Notes under the pieces: generated by a model
Seen by the model: only the letters and a program-made list of their open reading frames with translations
What the model was told of the DNA's origin: nothing
Database searches by the model: none
Position numbers and translations under genes: made by a program
In this document: positions 14,325-24,800 of the stretch, one piece after another
Position numbering within the stretch: position 1 is the first letter of the stretch
Layout: every line of letters begins with the position of its first letter
From: Streptomyces sp. AC558_RSS880
Lineage (GTDB): Bacteria > Actinomycetota > Actinomycetes > Streptomycetales > Streptomycetaceae
Reading direction: 5' to 3'
NCBI RefSeq assembly: GCF_019049255.1
Contig: NZ_JAGMUJ010000047.1
Span: 18,603-82,602 of the forward strand
Length of the DNA stretch: 64,000 bases

Positions 14325-15188
14325 CTACCGCCGCCCGTGTGACGCCGCGATGACCGGTGACGTGTCCAAGGCCGCGATGCCCGCCACCACCAGGGCCAGA
14401 CCCGTCAGCGTCGCCGCCGAGACCGGCCAGCCCGTGCGGATCGTCTCGTCGAAGAGGAGCGTGCCCATGGCCACCGCGACCACCGGCTCGGTCGCGTCCA
14501 GGACCGTCATGCTCGCGGCCAGCGGACCCTGCTGGAAGGCGCTCTGGATGAGCAGCAGGCCGCCCACGCTGGCGGCGACGAGCGCGTAGGTCTGCCAGGC
14601 GGCCAGGGCCGTGGGCAGCCCGTGCCGGAGCCGGTCCACCGTCGCGGCCAGCAGCACGGACTGGGTGCCCATCACCGCCCCCGCGGCGAGCGCCGTCGCC
14701 GAGGCCCGCCGCGGGCCGGACAGCACCCGCGCGGCCGCGAGCGCACCGCACACCACGGCCGCGACCGCGCCGACGGCCAGCAGCCAGGGCAACAGGCCGG
14801 CCGCCCGGGGGTCGCCGCCGTGGGGGCGGGCGGAGAGCAGCGCCAGCGCCAGCCCCGCCGCCACCGCGAGCGTGCCGGACCACTCCCACCAACCCAGCCG
14901 CAGCCGGTACAGCCGCGCCGACAGCGGGACCGCGAAGACCAGCTCGGCGACGATCAGCGGCTGCACCAGACTCAGCGGCCCGAACGCCAGCGCCAGCGAC
15001 TGGAATCCGTACGCCACCACGGCCAGCCCGATCCCGCACAGCCACAGGGGATCCCGCGCCAGCCGCCCCAGCAGCCGCGCGGTGAGCGCCTCCGCGTCCG
15101 GCCGTGCCGCCGCCACCCACTGCTGCATGACCCCCGCGACGGCGAAACACACACCGGCGGCGAGCGAGGCGAGGACGGCGATCGCCAT
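14325..15188 (-). CDS. DMT-superfamily (EamA-like) transporter
   Basis: A 287-residue integral membrane protein with about ten hydrophobic helices, for example MAIAVLASLAAGVCFAVAGV, LWLCGIGLAVVAYGFQSLAL, PLIVAELVFAVPLSARL, GTLAVAAGLALALLSA and a C-terminal LTGLALVVAGIAALDTS. The two-fold repeat with a conserved mid-protein break fits the drug/metabolite transporter superfamily; LVQPLIVAELVF and DATEPVVAVAMGTLLFDETI are typical. The substrate is unknown. It lies 24 bp after the radical SAM gene on the same strand, so the two are probably co-transcribed, which hints at moving the product or precursor of that enzyme; that is inference. Confidence 0.75.
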   Translation of the reverse strand: MAIAVLASLAAGVCFAVAGVMQQWVAAARPDAEALTARLLGRLARDPLWLCGIGLAVVAYGFQSLALAFGPLSLVQPLIVAELVFAVPLSARLYRLRLGWWEWSGTLAVAAGLALALLSARPHGGDPRAAGLLPWLLAVGAVAAVVCGALAAARVLSGPRRASATALAAGAVMGTQSVLLAATVDRLRHGLPTALAAWQTYALVAASVGGLLLIQSAFQQGPLAASMTVLDATEPVVAVAMGTLLFDETIRTGWPVSAATLTGLALVVAGIAALDTSPVIAASHGRR

Positions 15189-15212
15189 GGCGGAAGAGCC
15201 CCCGGGGTCGGG

Positions 15213-16712
15213 CTAGTCCGGGGTCCGGCCGGTCGGCGCGCCCCGCGTCGTCCCCCGGGTGTGGACGTACAGCGCGCGCCGGTCGCCGATGTCGAGGCGC
15301 TGGGGGAGCGGCAGTTCGTGGCGCACCGGCCGCGCGTGGTCGGCGAGTTGCCGGCGCGGGTTGTAGACCTGGTTGAACTTCCACAGCATGCGGGCGAAGT
15401 TCGTCTGCCCGTGCGCGAGGTTGCGGGCGAGCACGCGCGCCGCGCCGAACGCCGTGCGCATTCCCAGATGCTTGCGGTTGATGACCGCCTGGGTCCGCAC
15501 CAGCTCCTCGTAGAAGCGCTCCAGCGGCAGCGTGGTCGGCACCACCGCGTGCTGGATGTCGAAGAGGCGGTAGTCGCGGGTGGTGAGCCGGCGCGACTCG
15601 GTGTGCCAGATCTCCGTACCCGGATACGGCGTCATCACCGTGAAGTGCACGATCTCCGGCACGGCCAGCGCGAACTCCCGCACCACCCGGAAGCGTTCCT
15701 CGTCCCAGGCCGGATCCACGATCAGGTTGATCGCGACCCTGATGCCGAGCCGCCGGGCCGTCTCCAGCGCCTTCAGGTTCTCGTCCGGGCTGACCCGCTT
15801 GCGGTACAGGTCGAGCCCCTCGGCGTCGATCGCCTCCATGCCGAGGAACATGTAGCGCAGCCCCAGCCGCGCCCACCGCTCGAACACCTCCGGGTGGCGC
15901 AGCAGGACGTCGGCACGGGTCTCCAGGTAGTACTTCTTGCGGATGCCGCGCCGCTCCACCTCGGCGGCGATGGCGTTCCCGTGCTCGGGCCGGATGAAGG
16001 CCACGTCGTCCACGACGAACACGTTCGGCTCGCGGATCCTCGCCAGCTCCTCCGCCGCCGCCTCGGGCGAGGCCTTGCGGTAGCTGCGGCCGTAGAACGT
16101 CCACGCCGAGCAGAACGAGCAGTCCCAGGGACAGCCGCGGGTGAACTCGACGGACGCGCACGGGTCGAGCTCGCCGATGAAGTAGCGGCGCCGGCCGCGC
16201 ATCAGGTCGCGGGCCGGGAGCGGTCCGTCGATGCCGTGCAGCATCAGCGGCGCCGGCCCGCGCCCGGCCGCGGTGACGACGCCCGGCACGCCCTCCACCC
16301 CGCCGTCGCGCACCGCCTCCAGCAGCGGCGCGACCGCCGGCTCCCCCTCCCCGCGGACCACCGCGTCGACCGCGCCCGCCGCCTGCTCGATGACCTCCTC
16401 GGCGACGAACGAGACACTGTGCCCGCCGAGGAACACGAAGCAACCCGGCACCTCCCGCTTCACCCGCGTCGCCAGCGCGATCGCCTCGGGGATGTTCGCC
16501 AGGTAGTTCAGCGAGATGCCGAGCGCCTCGGGACGGAAGGACCGCACCTCGTCGCGCAGCCGGTTCACGCCCAGCACCTGGAGGTCGACGACCCGGACCT
16601 CGTGACTGGCCGCACGGGCGGCGCCCGCCACCCGCTCCAGGCCGAGCGGTTCGAGGCGGAGGAAGATCTCGGAGTACATCAGGGCGCTGGGGTGGACGAG
16701 CAGCAGACGCAT
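15213..16712 (-). CDS. B12-binding radical SAM protein, HpnR-like (hopanoid C-3 methylase type)
   Basis: 499 residues. The N-terminal ~140 residues form a cobalamin-binding Rossmann region (LLLVHPSALMYSEIFLRLEP, VFLGGHSVSFVAEEVIEQAA, VVRGEGEPAVAPLLEAVRD). The radical SAM core carries CxxxCxxC in FTRGCPWDCSFCSAWTFYGR, then NVFVVDDVAFIRPEHG, KKYYLETRADVLLRHPEVFE and LGLRYMFLGMEAIDAEG. This order and text match what I recall of HpnR, which methylates hopanoids at C-3 with methylcobalamin and SAM. Streptomycetes make hopanoids, but the biosynthesis cluster is not here. The start is the ATG at 16712; longer frames upstream run through the promoter. The exact substrate is inference; other class B methylases share the fold. 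Confidence 0.65.
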   Translation of the reverse strand: MRLLLVHPSALMYSEIFLRLEPLGLERVAGAARAASHEVRVVDLQVLGVNRLRDEVRSFRPEALGISLNYLANIPEAIALATRVKREVPGCFVFLGGHSVSFVAEEVIEQAAGAVDAVVRGEGEPAVAPLLEAVRDGGVEGVPGVVTAAGRGPAPLMLHGIDGPLPARDLMRGRRRYFIGELDPCASVEFTRGCPWDCSFCSAWTFYGRSYRKASPEAAAEELARIREPNVFVVDDVAFIRPEHGNAIAAEVERRGIRKKYYLETRADVLLRHPEVFERWARLGLRYMFLGMEAIDAEGLDLYRKRVSPDENLKALETARRLGIRVAINLIVDPAWDEERFRVVREFALAVPEIVHFTVMTPYPGTEIWHTESRRLTTRDYRLFDIQHAVVPTTLPLERFYEELVRTQAVINRKHLGMRTAFGAARVLARNLAHGQTNFARMLWKFNQVYNPRRQLADHARPVRHELPLPQRLDIGDRRALYVHTRGTTRGAPTGRTPD

Positions 16713-16735
16713 GGTGACCTCGCCACGGGGCCGGA

Positions 16736-16769
16736 CGGACCGGGTACGGAAACGGACCGGGTACGGAAA
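16736..16769 (-). repeat. Two tandem perfect 17-bp repeats upstream of the HpnR-like gene
   Basis: CGGACCGGGTACGGAAA occurs at 16736-16752 and again at 16753-16769 with no gap, 24 to 57 bases before the ATG on the minus strand. It is a candidate binding site for a regulator acting on tandem half-sites. The rest of the gap up to the divergent dehydrogenase (16770-17015) shows no further clear signal. Confidence 0.7.
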
Positions 16770-17015
16770 GGGTCTCCCCTTCGTATCCCGGCACACGCCG
16801 CCGCGTCCCCGCCGTACGCCCGCCTGGCCGCATCCCGCGGCCCGCAGGAGTGGTCCTGCGGTGCGGCGCACCGCGGCCCCCGAGGGCCCGGACACCGCCC
16901 GCCGGCGGGGCCGGAGCGGGCCGGGCGGACGGGCTCCAGCGCTGGCGCGGTGCACCGGAGTGGGGGTGTCCTGGATGACGAGGACCCGCAGCGACAGCGC
17001 ATGGGAGACCGACTC

Positions 17016-17879
<864 letters not shown>

Positions 17880-18137
17880 GACCCCGGCGCGAGCGGGCCA
17901 CCGCGACCGCTACGCTCCGGGTGGGCGGACCGACCCGAACGGGTGCATGTGACCCCCGTGAATGTGAGGCGGCTCTCAGATGACGTCTTTGTGTGACTCC
18001 TACAAGCCGGACGCCCTCTGAGCAGTCGGAACGGCTGCATGTCGCCATGGTTCTGTTCAGGGGTACCAGGAAAACGCCACGAGGACTGTGAGGAGTCGAC
18101 GGCTCGCATTTCCAGGTGGGCTTCGTAAGGTCACTAC

Positions 18138-19721
18138 ATGACCGTTTTGGATGAGGCGCCGGGTGAGCCGACCGACGCGCGCGGACGCGTGGCCGAACTG
18201 CACGAGATCCGTGCCCAGGCACTGGCCGGCCCGAGCGAGAAGGCGACCCAGGCGCAGCACGCCAAGGGCAAGCTGACCGCGCGGGAGCGCATCGAACTGC
18301 TGCTGGACCCGGGGTCCTTCCGTGAGGTCGAGCAGCTGCGCCGACACCGGGCCACCGGCTTCGGTCTCGAGGAGAAGAAGCCGTACACGGACGGTGTGAT
18401 CACCGGCTGGGGCACCGTCGAGGGCCGCACGGTCTTCGTCTACGCCCATGACTTCCGGATCTTCGGCGGCGCGCTGGGCGAGGCCCACGCCACCAAGATC
18501 CACAAGATCATGGACATGGCCATCGCGGCCGGCGCGCCGCTGGTGTCGCTGAACGACGGCGCCGGCGCCCGCATCCAGGAGGGCGTCTCGGCCCTCGCCG
18601 GTTACGGCGGCATCTTCCAGCGCAACACCAGGGCGTCCGGCGTCATCCCGCAGATCAGCGTGATGCTCGGCCCCTGCGCGGGCGGCGCGGCCTACAGCCC
18701 CGCCCTGACGGACTTCGTGTTCATGGTCCGCGACACCTCGCAGATGTTCATCACCGGGCCGGACGTCGTCAAGGCGGTCACCGGCGAGGAGATCACCCAG
18801 AACGGCCTCGGCGGCGCGGACGTGCACGCCGAGACCTCCGGCGTCTGCCACTTCGCCTACGACGACGAGGAGACGTGCATCCACGAGGTGCGCTACCTCC
18901 TGTCCCTGCTGCCGCAGAACAACCGGGAGAACCCGCCGCGCGTGGAGTGCTCCGACGCCGCGGACCGCCGTGGCGACGTCCTCCTCGACCTGGTCCCCGC
19001 CGACGGCAACCGGCCGTACGACATGGCCAAGGTCATCGAGGAGATCGTCGACGACGGCGAGTACCTGGAGGTCCACGAGCGCTGGGCGCGCAACATCATC
19101 TGCGCCCTGGCCCGGATGGACGGTCAGGTCGTCGGCATCGTCGCCAACCAGCCGCAGTCGCTGGCGGGCGTGCTGGACATCGAGGCGTCCGAGAAGGCCG
19201 CCCGCTTCGTCCAGATGTGCGACGCCTTCAACATCCCGATCCTCACCTTCCTGGACGTCCCCGGCTTCCTCCCGGGCGTCGACCAGGAGCACGGCGGCAT
19301 CATCCGCCACGGCGCCAAGCTGCTCTACGCCTACTGCAACGCCACCGTGCCGCGGATCTCGCTGATCCTGCGCAAGGCGTACGGCGGTGCCTACATCGTC
19401 ATGGACAGCCAGTCCATCGGCGCCGACCTCACCTACGCCTGGCCGACGAACGAGATCGCCGTGATGGGCGCGGAGGGCGCGGCCAACGTCATCTTCCGCC
19501 GCCAGATCGCCGAGGCCGAGGACCCCGACGCCATGCGGGCGCGCATGGTCAAGGAGTACAAGTCCGAGCTGATGCACCCGTACTACGCGGCCGAGCGCGG
19601 TCTGGTCGACGACGTGATCGACCCCGCCGAGACGCGTGAGGTGCTGATCCGTTCGCTGGCGATGCTGCAGACCAAGCACGCCGACCTGCCGTCCCGTAAG
19701 CACGGCAACCCGCCGCAGTAA
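18138..19721 (+). CDS. accB: Acyl-CoA carboxylase beta subunit (carboxyltransferase)
   Basis: Carboxyltransferase subunit of acetyl/propionyl-CoA carboxylase, which makes malonyl- and methylmalonyl-CoA for fatty acids and polyketides. 527 residues with two crotonase-fold halves. Motifs: GKLTARERIELLLDPGSF, FRIFGGALGEAHATKIHKIM, LNDGAGARIQEGV, LGPCAGGAAYSPALTDF (first oxyanion hole), TFLDVPGFLPGVDQEHGGII, LRKAYGGAYIVMDSQSIGAD (second), MGAEGAANVIFRR. The next gene is the small epsilon subunit, the arrangement of S. coelicolor accB-accE, where the product prefers acetyl-CoA. The biotinylated alpha subunit is elsewhere. TAAGGT (18126-18131) lies six bases before the ATG with no Shine-Dalgarno, suggesting leaderless translation. 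The 258-bp gap upstream has no other gene. Confidence 0.95.
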   Translation: MTVLDEAPGEPTDARGRVAELHEIRAQALAGPSEKATQAQHAKGKLTARERIELLLDPGSFREVEQLRRHRATGFGLEEKKPYTDGVITGWGTVEGRTVFVYAHDFRIFGGALGEAHATKIHKIMDMAIAAGAPLVSLNDGAGARIQEGVSALAGYGGIFQRNTRASGVIPQISVMLGPCAGGAAYSPALTDFVFMVRDTSQMFITGPDVVKAVTGEEITQNGLGGADVHAETSGVCHFAYDDEETCIHEVRYLLSLLPQNNRENPPRVECSDAADRRGDVLLDLVPADGNRPYDMAKVIEEIVDDGEYLEVHERWARNIICALARMDGQVVGIVANQPQSLAGVLDIEASEKAARFVQMCDAFNIPILTFLDVPGFLPGVDQEHGGIIRHGAKLLYAYCNATVPRISLILRKAYGGAYIVMDSQSIGADLTYAWPTNEIAVMGAEGAANVIFRRQIAEAEDPDAMRARMVKEYKSELMHPYYAAERGLVDDVIDPAETREVLIRSLAMLQTKHADLPSRKHGNPPQ

Positions 19722-19756
19722 CCCGGCGGACATCTCTCCCAGGGAGACTGAGAGCC

Positions 19757-19951
19757 ATGAGCACACCTGACATCCGTGTCGAGAAGGGCCACGCCGGGCC
19801 GGAGGAGGTCGCCGCGATCACGGCGATCCTGCTGGCGCGGGCGGCCGCGCAGCCGTCCGCCGCCGCGCCGGCCCACGGCGGCCGTGCGCGGGCGGGCTGG
19901 CGCCGTCTGGAACGCGAGAACGGCTTCCGGGCGCCCCACAGCTGGCGCTGA
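19757..19951 (+). CDS. accE: Acyl-CoA carboxylase epsilon subunit
   Basis: A 64-residue protein, MSTPDIRVEKGHAGPEEVAA, then ITAILLARAAAQ, ending GWRRLERENGFRAPHSWR. The VEKGxxxxEEVAA(V/I)(T/A)A(I/V)L start and the Trp/Arg-rich end are the epsilon-subunit pattern seen across actinobacterial acyl-CoA carboxylases. Epsilon subunits bind the beta hexamer and raise activity. It lies 35 bp after accB in the same operon, with GGGAGACTGAGAGCC before the ATG, and is followed at once by a very strong palindrome. Confidence 0.9.
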   Translation: MSTPDIRVEKGHAGPEEVAAITAILLARAAAQPSAAAPAHGGRARAGWRRLERENGFRAPHSWR

Positions 19952-19958
19952 CCTCACA

Positions 19959-20002
19959 CACATGAAGAGGCCCCTCCTTGCAAGGAGGGGCCTCTTCATG
20001 TG
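19959..20002. terminator. Perfect 44-bp palindrome, bidirectional terminator
   Basis: Twenty-two bases (19959-19980) are followed without a spacer by their exact reverse complement (19981-20002). It lies seven bases after the accE stop and faces the convergent conservon on the other strand. There is no T-run. It is presumably a hairpin terminator for both directions. Confidence 0.75.
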
Positions 20003-20006
20003 CCCG

Positions 20007-20060
20007 GGGGCGCGGGGCTGTGACGCCATGCGGCTCCGCCGCGTGGGCGCGACCGGCCAC
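20007..20060 (+). repeat. Dispersed GC-rich intergenic repeat (copy A)
   Basis: Begins GGGGCGCGGGGCTGTG, contains GCGGCTCCGCCGCG and ends in GGGCGCGACCGGCCACG. The first parts match copy B at 14245-14318 in the opposite orientation. The last part, GCGCGACCGGCCACG, recurs inside the smc gene at 61619-61633. The rest of the gap (20061-20164) has no gene. Confidence 0.65.
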
Positions 20061-20164
20061 GGACCTGCCGCACCCGGCACGCAACAGCCCCCGGCAACCC
20101 AGTGGCCGCAGGGGGCGTTGCGCAACTCGGCGCTACGAGGTGCCGCCTGTGGCGGCGGTAGCCG

Positions 20165-20746
20165 TCAGCGCAGGCGCGCCATCAGCGCGTGCTCCACGAG
20201 AGTGATCAGCGCCGACTTCGCGTCGGCACGGTGGCGCGCGTCCGTGGTGATGATCGGGGTGTCGGGCCCGATCTGCAGCGCCTCCCGGACCTCGTCCGGC
20301 TGGTACGGCTGCTGGCCGTCGAAGCCGTTGAGCGCGATCACGAAGGGGAGACCCGAGTTCTCGAAGTAGTCGACCGCCGGGAAGCAGTCGGCGAGACGCC
20401 GGGTGTCCACCAGCACGATCGCGCCGATGGCGCCACGCACCAGGTCGTCCCACATGAACCAGAAGCGGTCCTGGCCGGGCGTGCCGAACAGGTACAGGAT
20501 CAGGTCCTGGTCCAGGGTGATGCGGCCGAAGTCCATGGCGACCGTGGTGGTCGTCTTGTCCCCGGTGTGGGTGAGGTCGTCGATGCCTGCCGAAGCAGAC
20601 GTCATGACGGCCTCCGTGCGCAGCGGGTTGATCTCCGAAACGGCCCCGACGAACGTGGTCTTGCCCACGCCGAAGCCACCCGCCACCACGATCTTCGCCG
20701 AGGTGGTGGAGCGGGAAGGACCGCCGCTAGAGCTTGCGAAGTCCAC
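20165..20746 (-). CDS. cvnD: Conservon GTPase-like protein CvnD (downstream operon)
   Basis: 193-residue small Ras/MglA-like GTP-binding protein. P-loop GGFGVGKTT at residues 23-31, FGRITLDQDLILYLFGTPGQ including the G3-like GTPGQDRF, VLVDTRR, and ALNGFD in place of NKxD. In conservons CvnD is the GTPase of a membrane-associated CvnA-B-C-D complex. It differs from the other CvnD in this window only in a short N-terminal linker and three conservative substitutions (I/V, I/V, D/E). It overlaps the cvnC end by 20 bases. It ends the operon, and convergent accBE lies beyond. By order this matches the operon I recall as cvn2 (SCO5537-5540) in S. coelicolor. Confidence 0.92.
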   Translation of the reverse strand: MDFASSSGGPSRSTTSAKIVVAGGFGVGKTTFVGAVSEINPLRTEAVMTSASAGIDDLTHTGDKTTTTVAMDFGRITLDQDLILYLFGTPGQDRFWFMWDDLVRGAIGAIVLVDTRRLADCFPAVDYFENSGLPFVIALNGFDGQQPYQPDEVREALQIGPDTPIITTDARHRADAKSALITLVEHALMARLR

Positions 20747-21299
20747 TGAGCACCCTTTCGAGCAGTGTCACGTCTGGCTGGCCGCCGGCGCTCTCGTCGC
20801 CGCCGGGCTGATGGATGGCGACCAGTCCCGCCTCCGCCAAGTCGGCGACGAGGATCCTGGCCACGCCGAGAGGGATGGTCAGCAGGGCCGAGATCTCGGC
20901 CACCGACTTGATTTCCCGGCAGAGGGTGCAGATCCGCTGATGCTCGGGCAGCTGGCCCTGCATCTGGTGCGGCTGCGCGGTGGTGTGTACCAGCGCCTCG
21001 ATGGCGAGCTGGTACCGCGGCCTGGTGCGGCCGCCCGTCATCGCGTACGGGCGCACCAGGGGATTGTTCGACGCCCCGGCGGGCGTCGGCTCGGGTGCTC
21101 GGCGCTGCGGCTGCACCGGCTGGATGCGCGGGGCGTGCGGCTGGTCGTACGGCGAAGGGCCGGGGCCCTGTGGCGCGTACGGCTGCCGGTGGCTCGGGGC
21201 GGAGGGGTAGCCGTACCCGCTCTGGGCGCCGTCGTTCTGGCCCTGTACAGGACCGTACGACCAGTCGCCCGACGATGAACCGCCTGGGGGTGTTGCCAC
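20727..21299 (-). CDS. cvnC: Conservon DUF742 protein CvnC (downstream operon)
   Basis: 190 residues. The first ~75 are low-complexity Gly/Pro/Gln/Tyr sequence (VATPPGGSSSGDWSYGPVQG). The rest is the DUF742 domain: PLVRPYAMTGGRTRPRYQLA, ICTLCREIKSVAEISALLTI, PLGVARILVADLAEAGLVAI and the C-terminal VTLLERVLSGLRKL. DUF742 has a winged-helix-like core and is always found with CvnB and CvnD. The GTG start has GGAGGAG upstream. It overlaps cvnD by 20 bases. The N-terminal tail is much longer than in the other operon's CvnC. Confidence 0.9.
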   Translation of the reverse strand: MATPPGGSSSGDWSYGPVQGQNDGAQSGYGYPSAPSHRQPYAPQGPGPSPYDQPHAPRIQPVQPQRRAPEPTPAGASNNPLVRPYAMTGGRTRPRYQLAIEALVHTTAQPHQMQGQLPEHQRICTLCREIKSVAEISALLTIPLGVARILVADLAEAGLVAIHQPGGDESAGGQPDVTLLERVLSGLRKL

Positions 21300-21393
21300 T
21301 TTCTCCTCCTCCGACCGTGCCTGGCACCCATCACTGTGGAGCCGCGTCCCGAAACCTTACGACCCCGGGACGCCAAAACGCACCGTCTGTCCT

Positions 21394-21816
21394 CTAGTTG
21401 AGAAGGCTCCCTTGGAGCTCCGCTCGAAGGTCCGGGGTCAGGACCGTACCGGCACGGTCGACCAGAAGGGCCATCTCGTACCCAATGAGGCCGATGTCCG
21501 CCTCCGGATGTGCGAGAACCGCGAGCGACGAACCGTCGGAAATGGACATGATGAACAGGAATCCCCGCTCCATCTCCACAACCGTCTGGTTCACGCTGCC
21601 GCCCTCGAAGATCCGGGAGGCGCCTGCCGTCAGAGACGTCAGACCGGAGGCGACGGCCGCGAGCTGGTCGGCGCGGTCACGGGGAAAGCCTTCGGACATC
21701 GCCAGAAGGAGTCCGTCGGCGGAGACCACCACCGTGTGGGACACCCCCGGGGTGTTGTCCACGAAGTTGGTGATCAACCAGTTCAGGTTCTGTGCCGCCT
21801 GGCTCATCGGGCTCAC
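21394..21816 (-). CDS. cvnB: Conservon roadblock/LC7 protein CvnB (downstream operon)
   Basis: 140 residues, entirely one roadblock/LC7 domain: SQAAQNLNWLITNFVDNTPG, HTVVVSADGLLLAMSEGFPR, LTAGASRIFEGGSVNQTVVE, MERGFLFIMSISDGSSLAVL. Roadblock proteins regulate MglA-like GTPases, here presumably CvnD. The start is the GTG two bases after the cvnA stop (TAG-T-GTG), with GGAGCG upstream, so translation is likely coupled. An ATG three codons in is the alternative. It is nearly identical to the second CvnB of the window. Confidence 0.92.
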   Translation of the reverse strand: MSPMSQAAQNLNWLITNFVDNTPGVSHTVVVSADGLLLAMSEGFPRDRADQLAAVASGLTSLTAGASRIFEGGSVNQTVVEMERGFLFIMSISDGSSLAVLAHPEADIGLIGYEMALLVDRAGTVLTPDLRAELQGSLLN

Positions 21817-21817
21817 A

Positions 21818-24800
21818 CTAACGCTCCTGGTTGTAGGTGCTGTCAGGACCGAAGCCCTGGCCGTTCGTTTCACTGCCCGCGCCGCGGCCCCGTTGGACAC
21901 CGCGTCGCAGGTTGCTCAGCCTGCCCCGGACGTCTTCCGGGGCGCGGGAGACCTGGGGGCCTCCCTGAGGGGTGGTTTCGGCGGCTCCCTGGACCAGGTT
22001 GGCCTTGGGGACCCGTCGCGGCAGACCGGAGGAGGTCACTCCGCCCGCCTTGGGCTTCCGGAGCGCCGATGCCTGCTGCCAGCGCTCGTCGTTCGCCGAA
22101 CGCCAGCCGCTGTCGCCGTCACTCTCCGGAGTGGAGGCCGGCGGCTCCTGGTTCACGTGCCGCGGCCCGCCCGGGCCGTTCGCGCCGCCCGCGGTGGATC
22201 CGCGGCGGGGAAGCCCGGCGTCGGTCAGCGCGTGGACGTCGGAGGCAGCCGGTTCCGGACGGTCGAAGCCTACGCTGTCCTGCTCACGCGCGTCAGCGGC
22301 CTGCGTATTTTCCGATTCCGGGGCCTGAGCAGAGTACTGGTCGGGGTGGCCGTTCCGGTAGCCGTCCTGCTGCGGCCAGTCGTCCGCCTGGCGCCGACCG
22401 GTGAAGGAGGAGAAGGGGTCGGCGGTACCCGCCGCCGCGCCGCCGTCCTGGACCTGCTGCCCGTAGGAGGGGTCCGGGTAGCCGCCGTTGGCCGGGAAGG
22501 CGTCGTTCTGCGGCACCTGGCCGTCCGGCGCGTAGAACCCCTCGCCGTACGCCTGCTGCTGCGGCTCCTCGTACGCCGTCCGCTGCCCGTTGTCGTACGC
22601 CTGCTGGTCGTACCCGGCGGTCTGCTGTTCCTGGTAGCCGCCGTCGAAGCCGTTGCCGTCGTAACCCTGGCCGTTGCCGTAGCCCTGCGGGGCGGCGAAC
22701 TCGTCCGGGTACGCGGGCGCCTCGGGGGCCTCCTGGGCGTTCGCGGAGGCCAACTCCGGCTGATGGGGCTGCGCCTGGGACTCCAGGGCCGCCCGGCGCT
22801 CCTCGCGCATCAGGGAACGGCCGACCGGGTCCAGATCGCGGATGTCGTCCGGGACCTCCGTGTAGCGGCTGTCGTCGAAGCCCAGCTCCGCGGCGGTGCG
22901 CAGCGGCTGCCGGTTGAAGTCCTCACCCTGGAAGTTCTGCTCCGGGATGATCTGCGAGACCGTGAACTCGTCGCGCTCCGTCTGCTGCTCGCCGCCGCCA
23001 CCGTGGGTGATCGCGTCCGGCAGCATGACCAGCGAGGTGGTGCCGGCCTGCTCGCCCGAGGGGCGCAGCTGGACCCGGATGCCGTGCCGGTCGGACAGCC
23101 GGCCGACCACGAACAGGCCCATGCGCTGGGAGATCGCGGCGTCGACGGTGGGCGGGTTGGCCAGCTTGTGGTTGATGTCCGCGAAGTCCTCGGCGGTGAG
23201 GCCGATGCCCTTGTCGTGGATCTCGACCATCACGCGGCCGTCGGGGAGACGGGTCGCGGTGACGCGGACCTTGGTCTGGGGCGAGGAGAACGTGGTGGCG
23301 TTCTCGAGGAGCTCGGCGAGCAGGTGCACGAGGTCGGTCACCGCGCGGCCGTGGATCTCGGCCTCGGGAACGCCGGACAGCTCGATGCGCTCGTACTGCT
23401 CCACCTCGGAGGAGGCGGCCCGCAGCACGTCGACCAGCGGCACCGGCTGGTCCCAGCGGCGGCCGGGCTCCTCGCCCGCGAGGACCAGGAGGTTCTCGCC
23501 GTTGCGGCGCATACGGGTGGCCAGGTGGTCCAGGCGGAAGAGGTTCTCCAGCTGGTCCGGGTCGGCCTCGTTGTTCTCCAGGTCGGTGATCAGGGTCAGC
23601 TGGCCCTCGATCAGCGACTGGTTGCGGCGCGACAGGTTGGTGAAGATCGCGTTGATGTTGCCCCGCAGCAGCGCCTGCTCGGCGGCGAGCCGGACGGCCT
23701 CGCGGTGGACCTGGTCGAAGGCGCGGGCGACCTCGCCGATCTCGTCGGTGGTGGAGATCGGGATCGGCGCGACCTTGGTGTCGACCCGGCCGGGGTCGGT
23801 GCGGGAGAGCTGGTCGACCAGCATCGGCAGCCGCTGCTCGGCGATGCCGAAGGCGGCGTTGCGCAGCTGGCGCATGGAGCGGCTCATCTGGCGGGCCACC
23901 ATGCCGGCCAGGATGAACGCGGCGAGCAGGGCGATGACGACGGCGGCACCGGTGATGAGGGCGTCGCGCTGGGCGTCGTCGGCGATCTGGGAGGCCTCGC
24001 TCACCGCGGTGCCGGTGAGGTCGGACTCGATCTCGCGGTAACCGTCGAACTTGAGGGTGTTCACGGCCCACCAGTTGGCGGGGGTGATGCCCTGGGTGGC
24101 GAGTTCGCCGCGCGCGGCCGCGTCCGTGGAGGGGAGCCGGCCCAGCTCGGAGATCATCGTCTCCGGCTTCGCGGGCGGTGCCACGTAGTCCGGGTCCCGC
24201 TGCTTGGCGTCCCGGGCCATGGCCGTGCCCTCGGCCTGGATCCGCTGCGCCGTCTGCTCCAGCTTCTCCACGTCGGCCTCGGTGCCACCGCCCCGGTACT
24301 CCTCGACGGCGATGCGCTCGAGGTAGGCGTAGGAGGTGAGAGCGACGCGCTGGCTGGCGAGCTGGCTGTCGGTCGGGCCGGGCTTCACCAGCATGTGCAT
24401 GCCGATGGAACGCTGCAGCGACAGTGCCGACTTGGTCAGCGAGATCGCGTAGACCGTACGTCCGTAGCTGGTGATGTTGCCGGTGCCGAGACCGAGGTCG
24501 TTGGCGAACTCCATCAGGGGGTGGGCGACGGCGACGTAGCCCTCCTCGGTCGCGACACCCTTGAGCTTGGAGGTGTAGGCCGCGGCACGCAGCGCGGTCA
24601 GCTGGGGCTCGGCCTCGCGGAACAGCTCCATCCGGCGCTTCAGGCCGGGCTTGTCCGGCATGCTCAGCGCGGCCTCGTCGAAGGCGTCGGCGGCCTTGTC
24701 GGTCGCGGCGCGGGCCTTGGTGACGTCCGGGTCGTTCTTGCCCTTGCCCTGCAGCAGGGGGACCGCGGTGACGTCCCGCTCGTTGTAGAGGGCGTTGGCG

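Noticed and set aside
14622..17000. A single plus-strand frame of over 1000 codons ending in the short-chain dehydrogenase
   Set aside because: The part before about 17000 is antisense to the DMT transporter and radical SAM genes and has no protein character. Only the SDR portion is real.
17880..18137. Possible small gene upstream of accB
   Set aside because: Frames on both strands lack SD sites and coding bias; the region reads as promoter.
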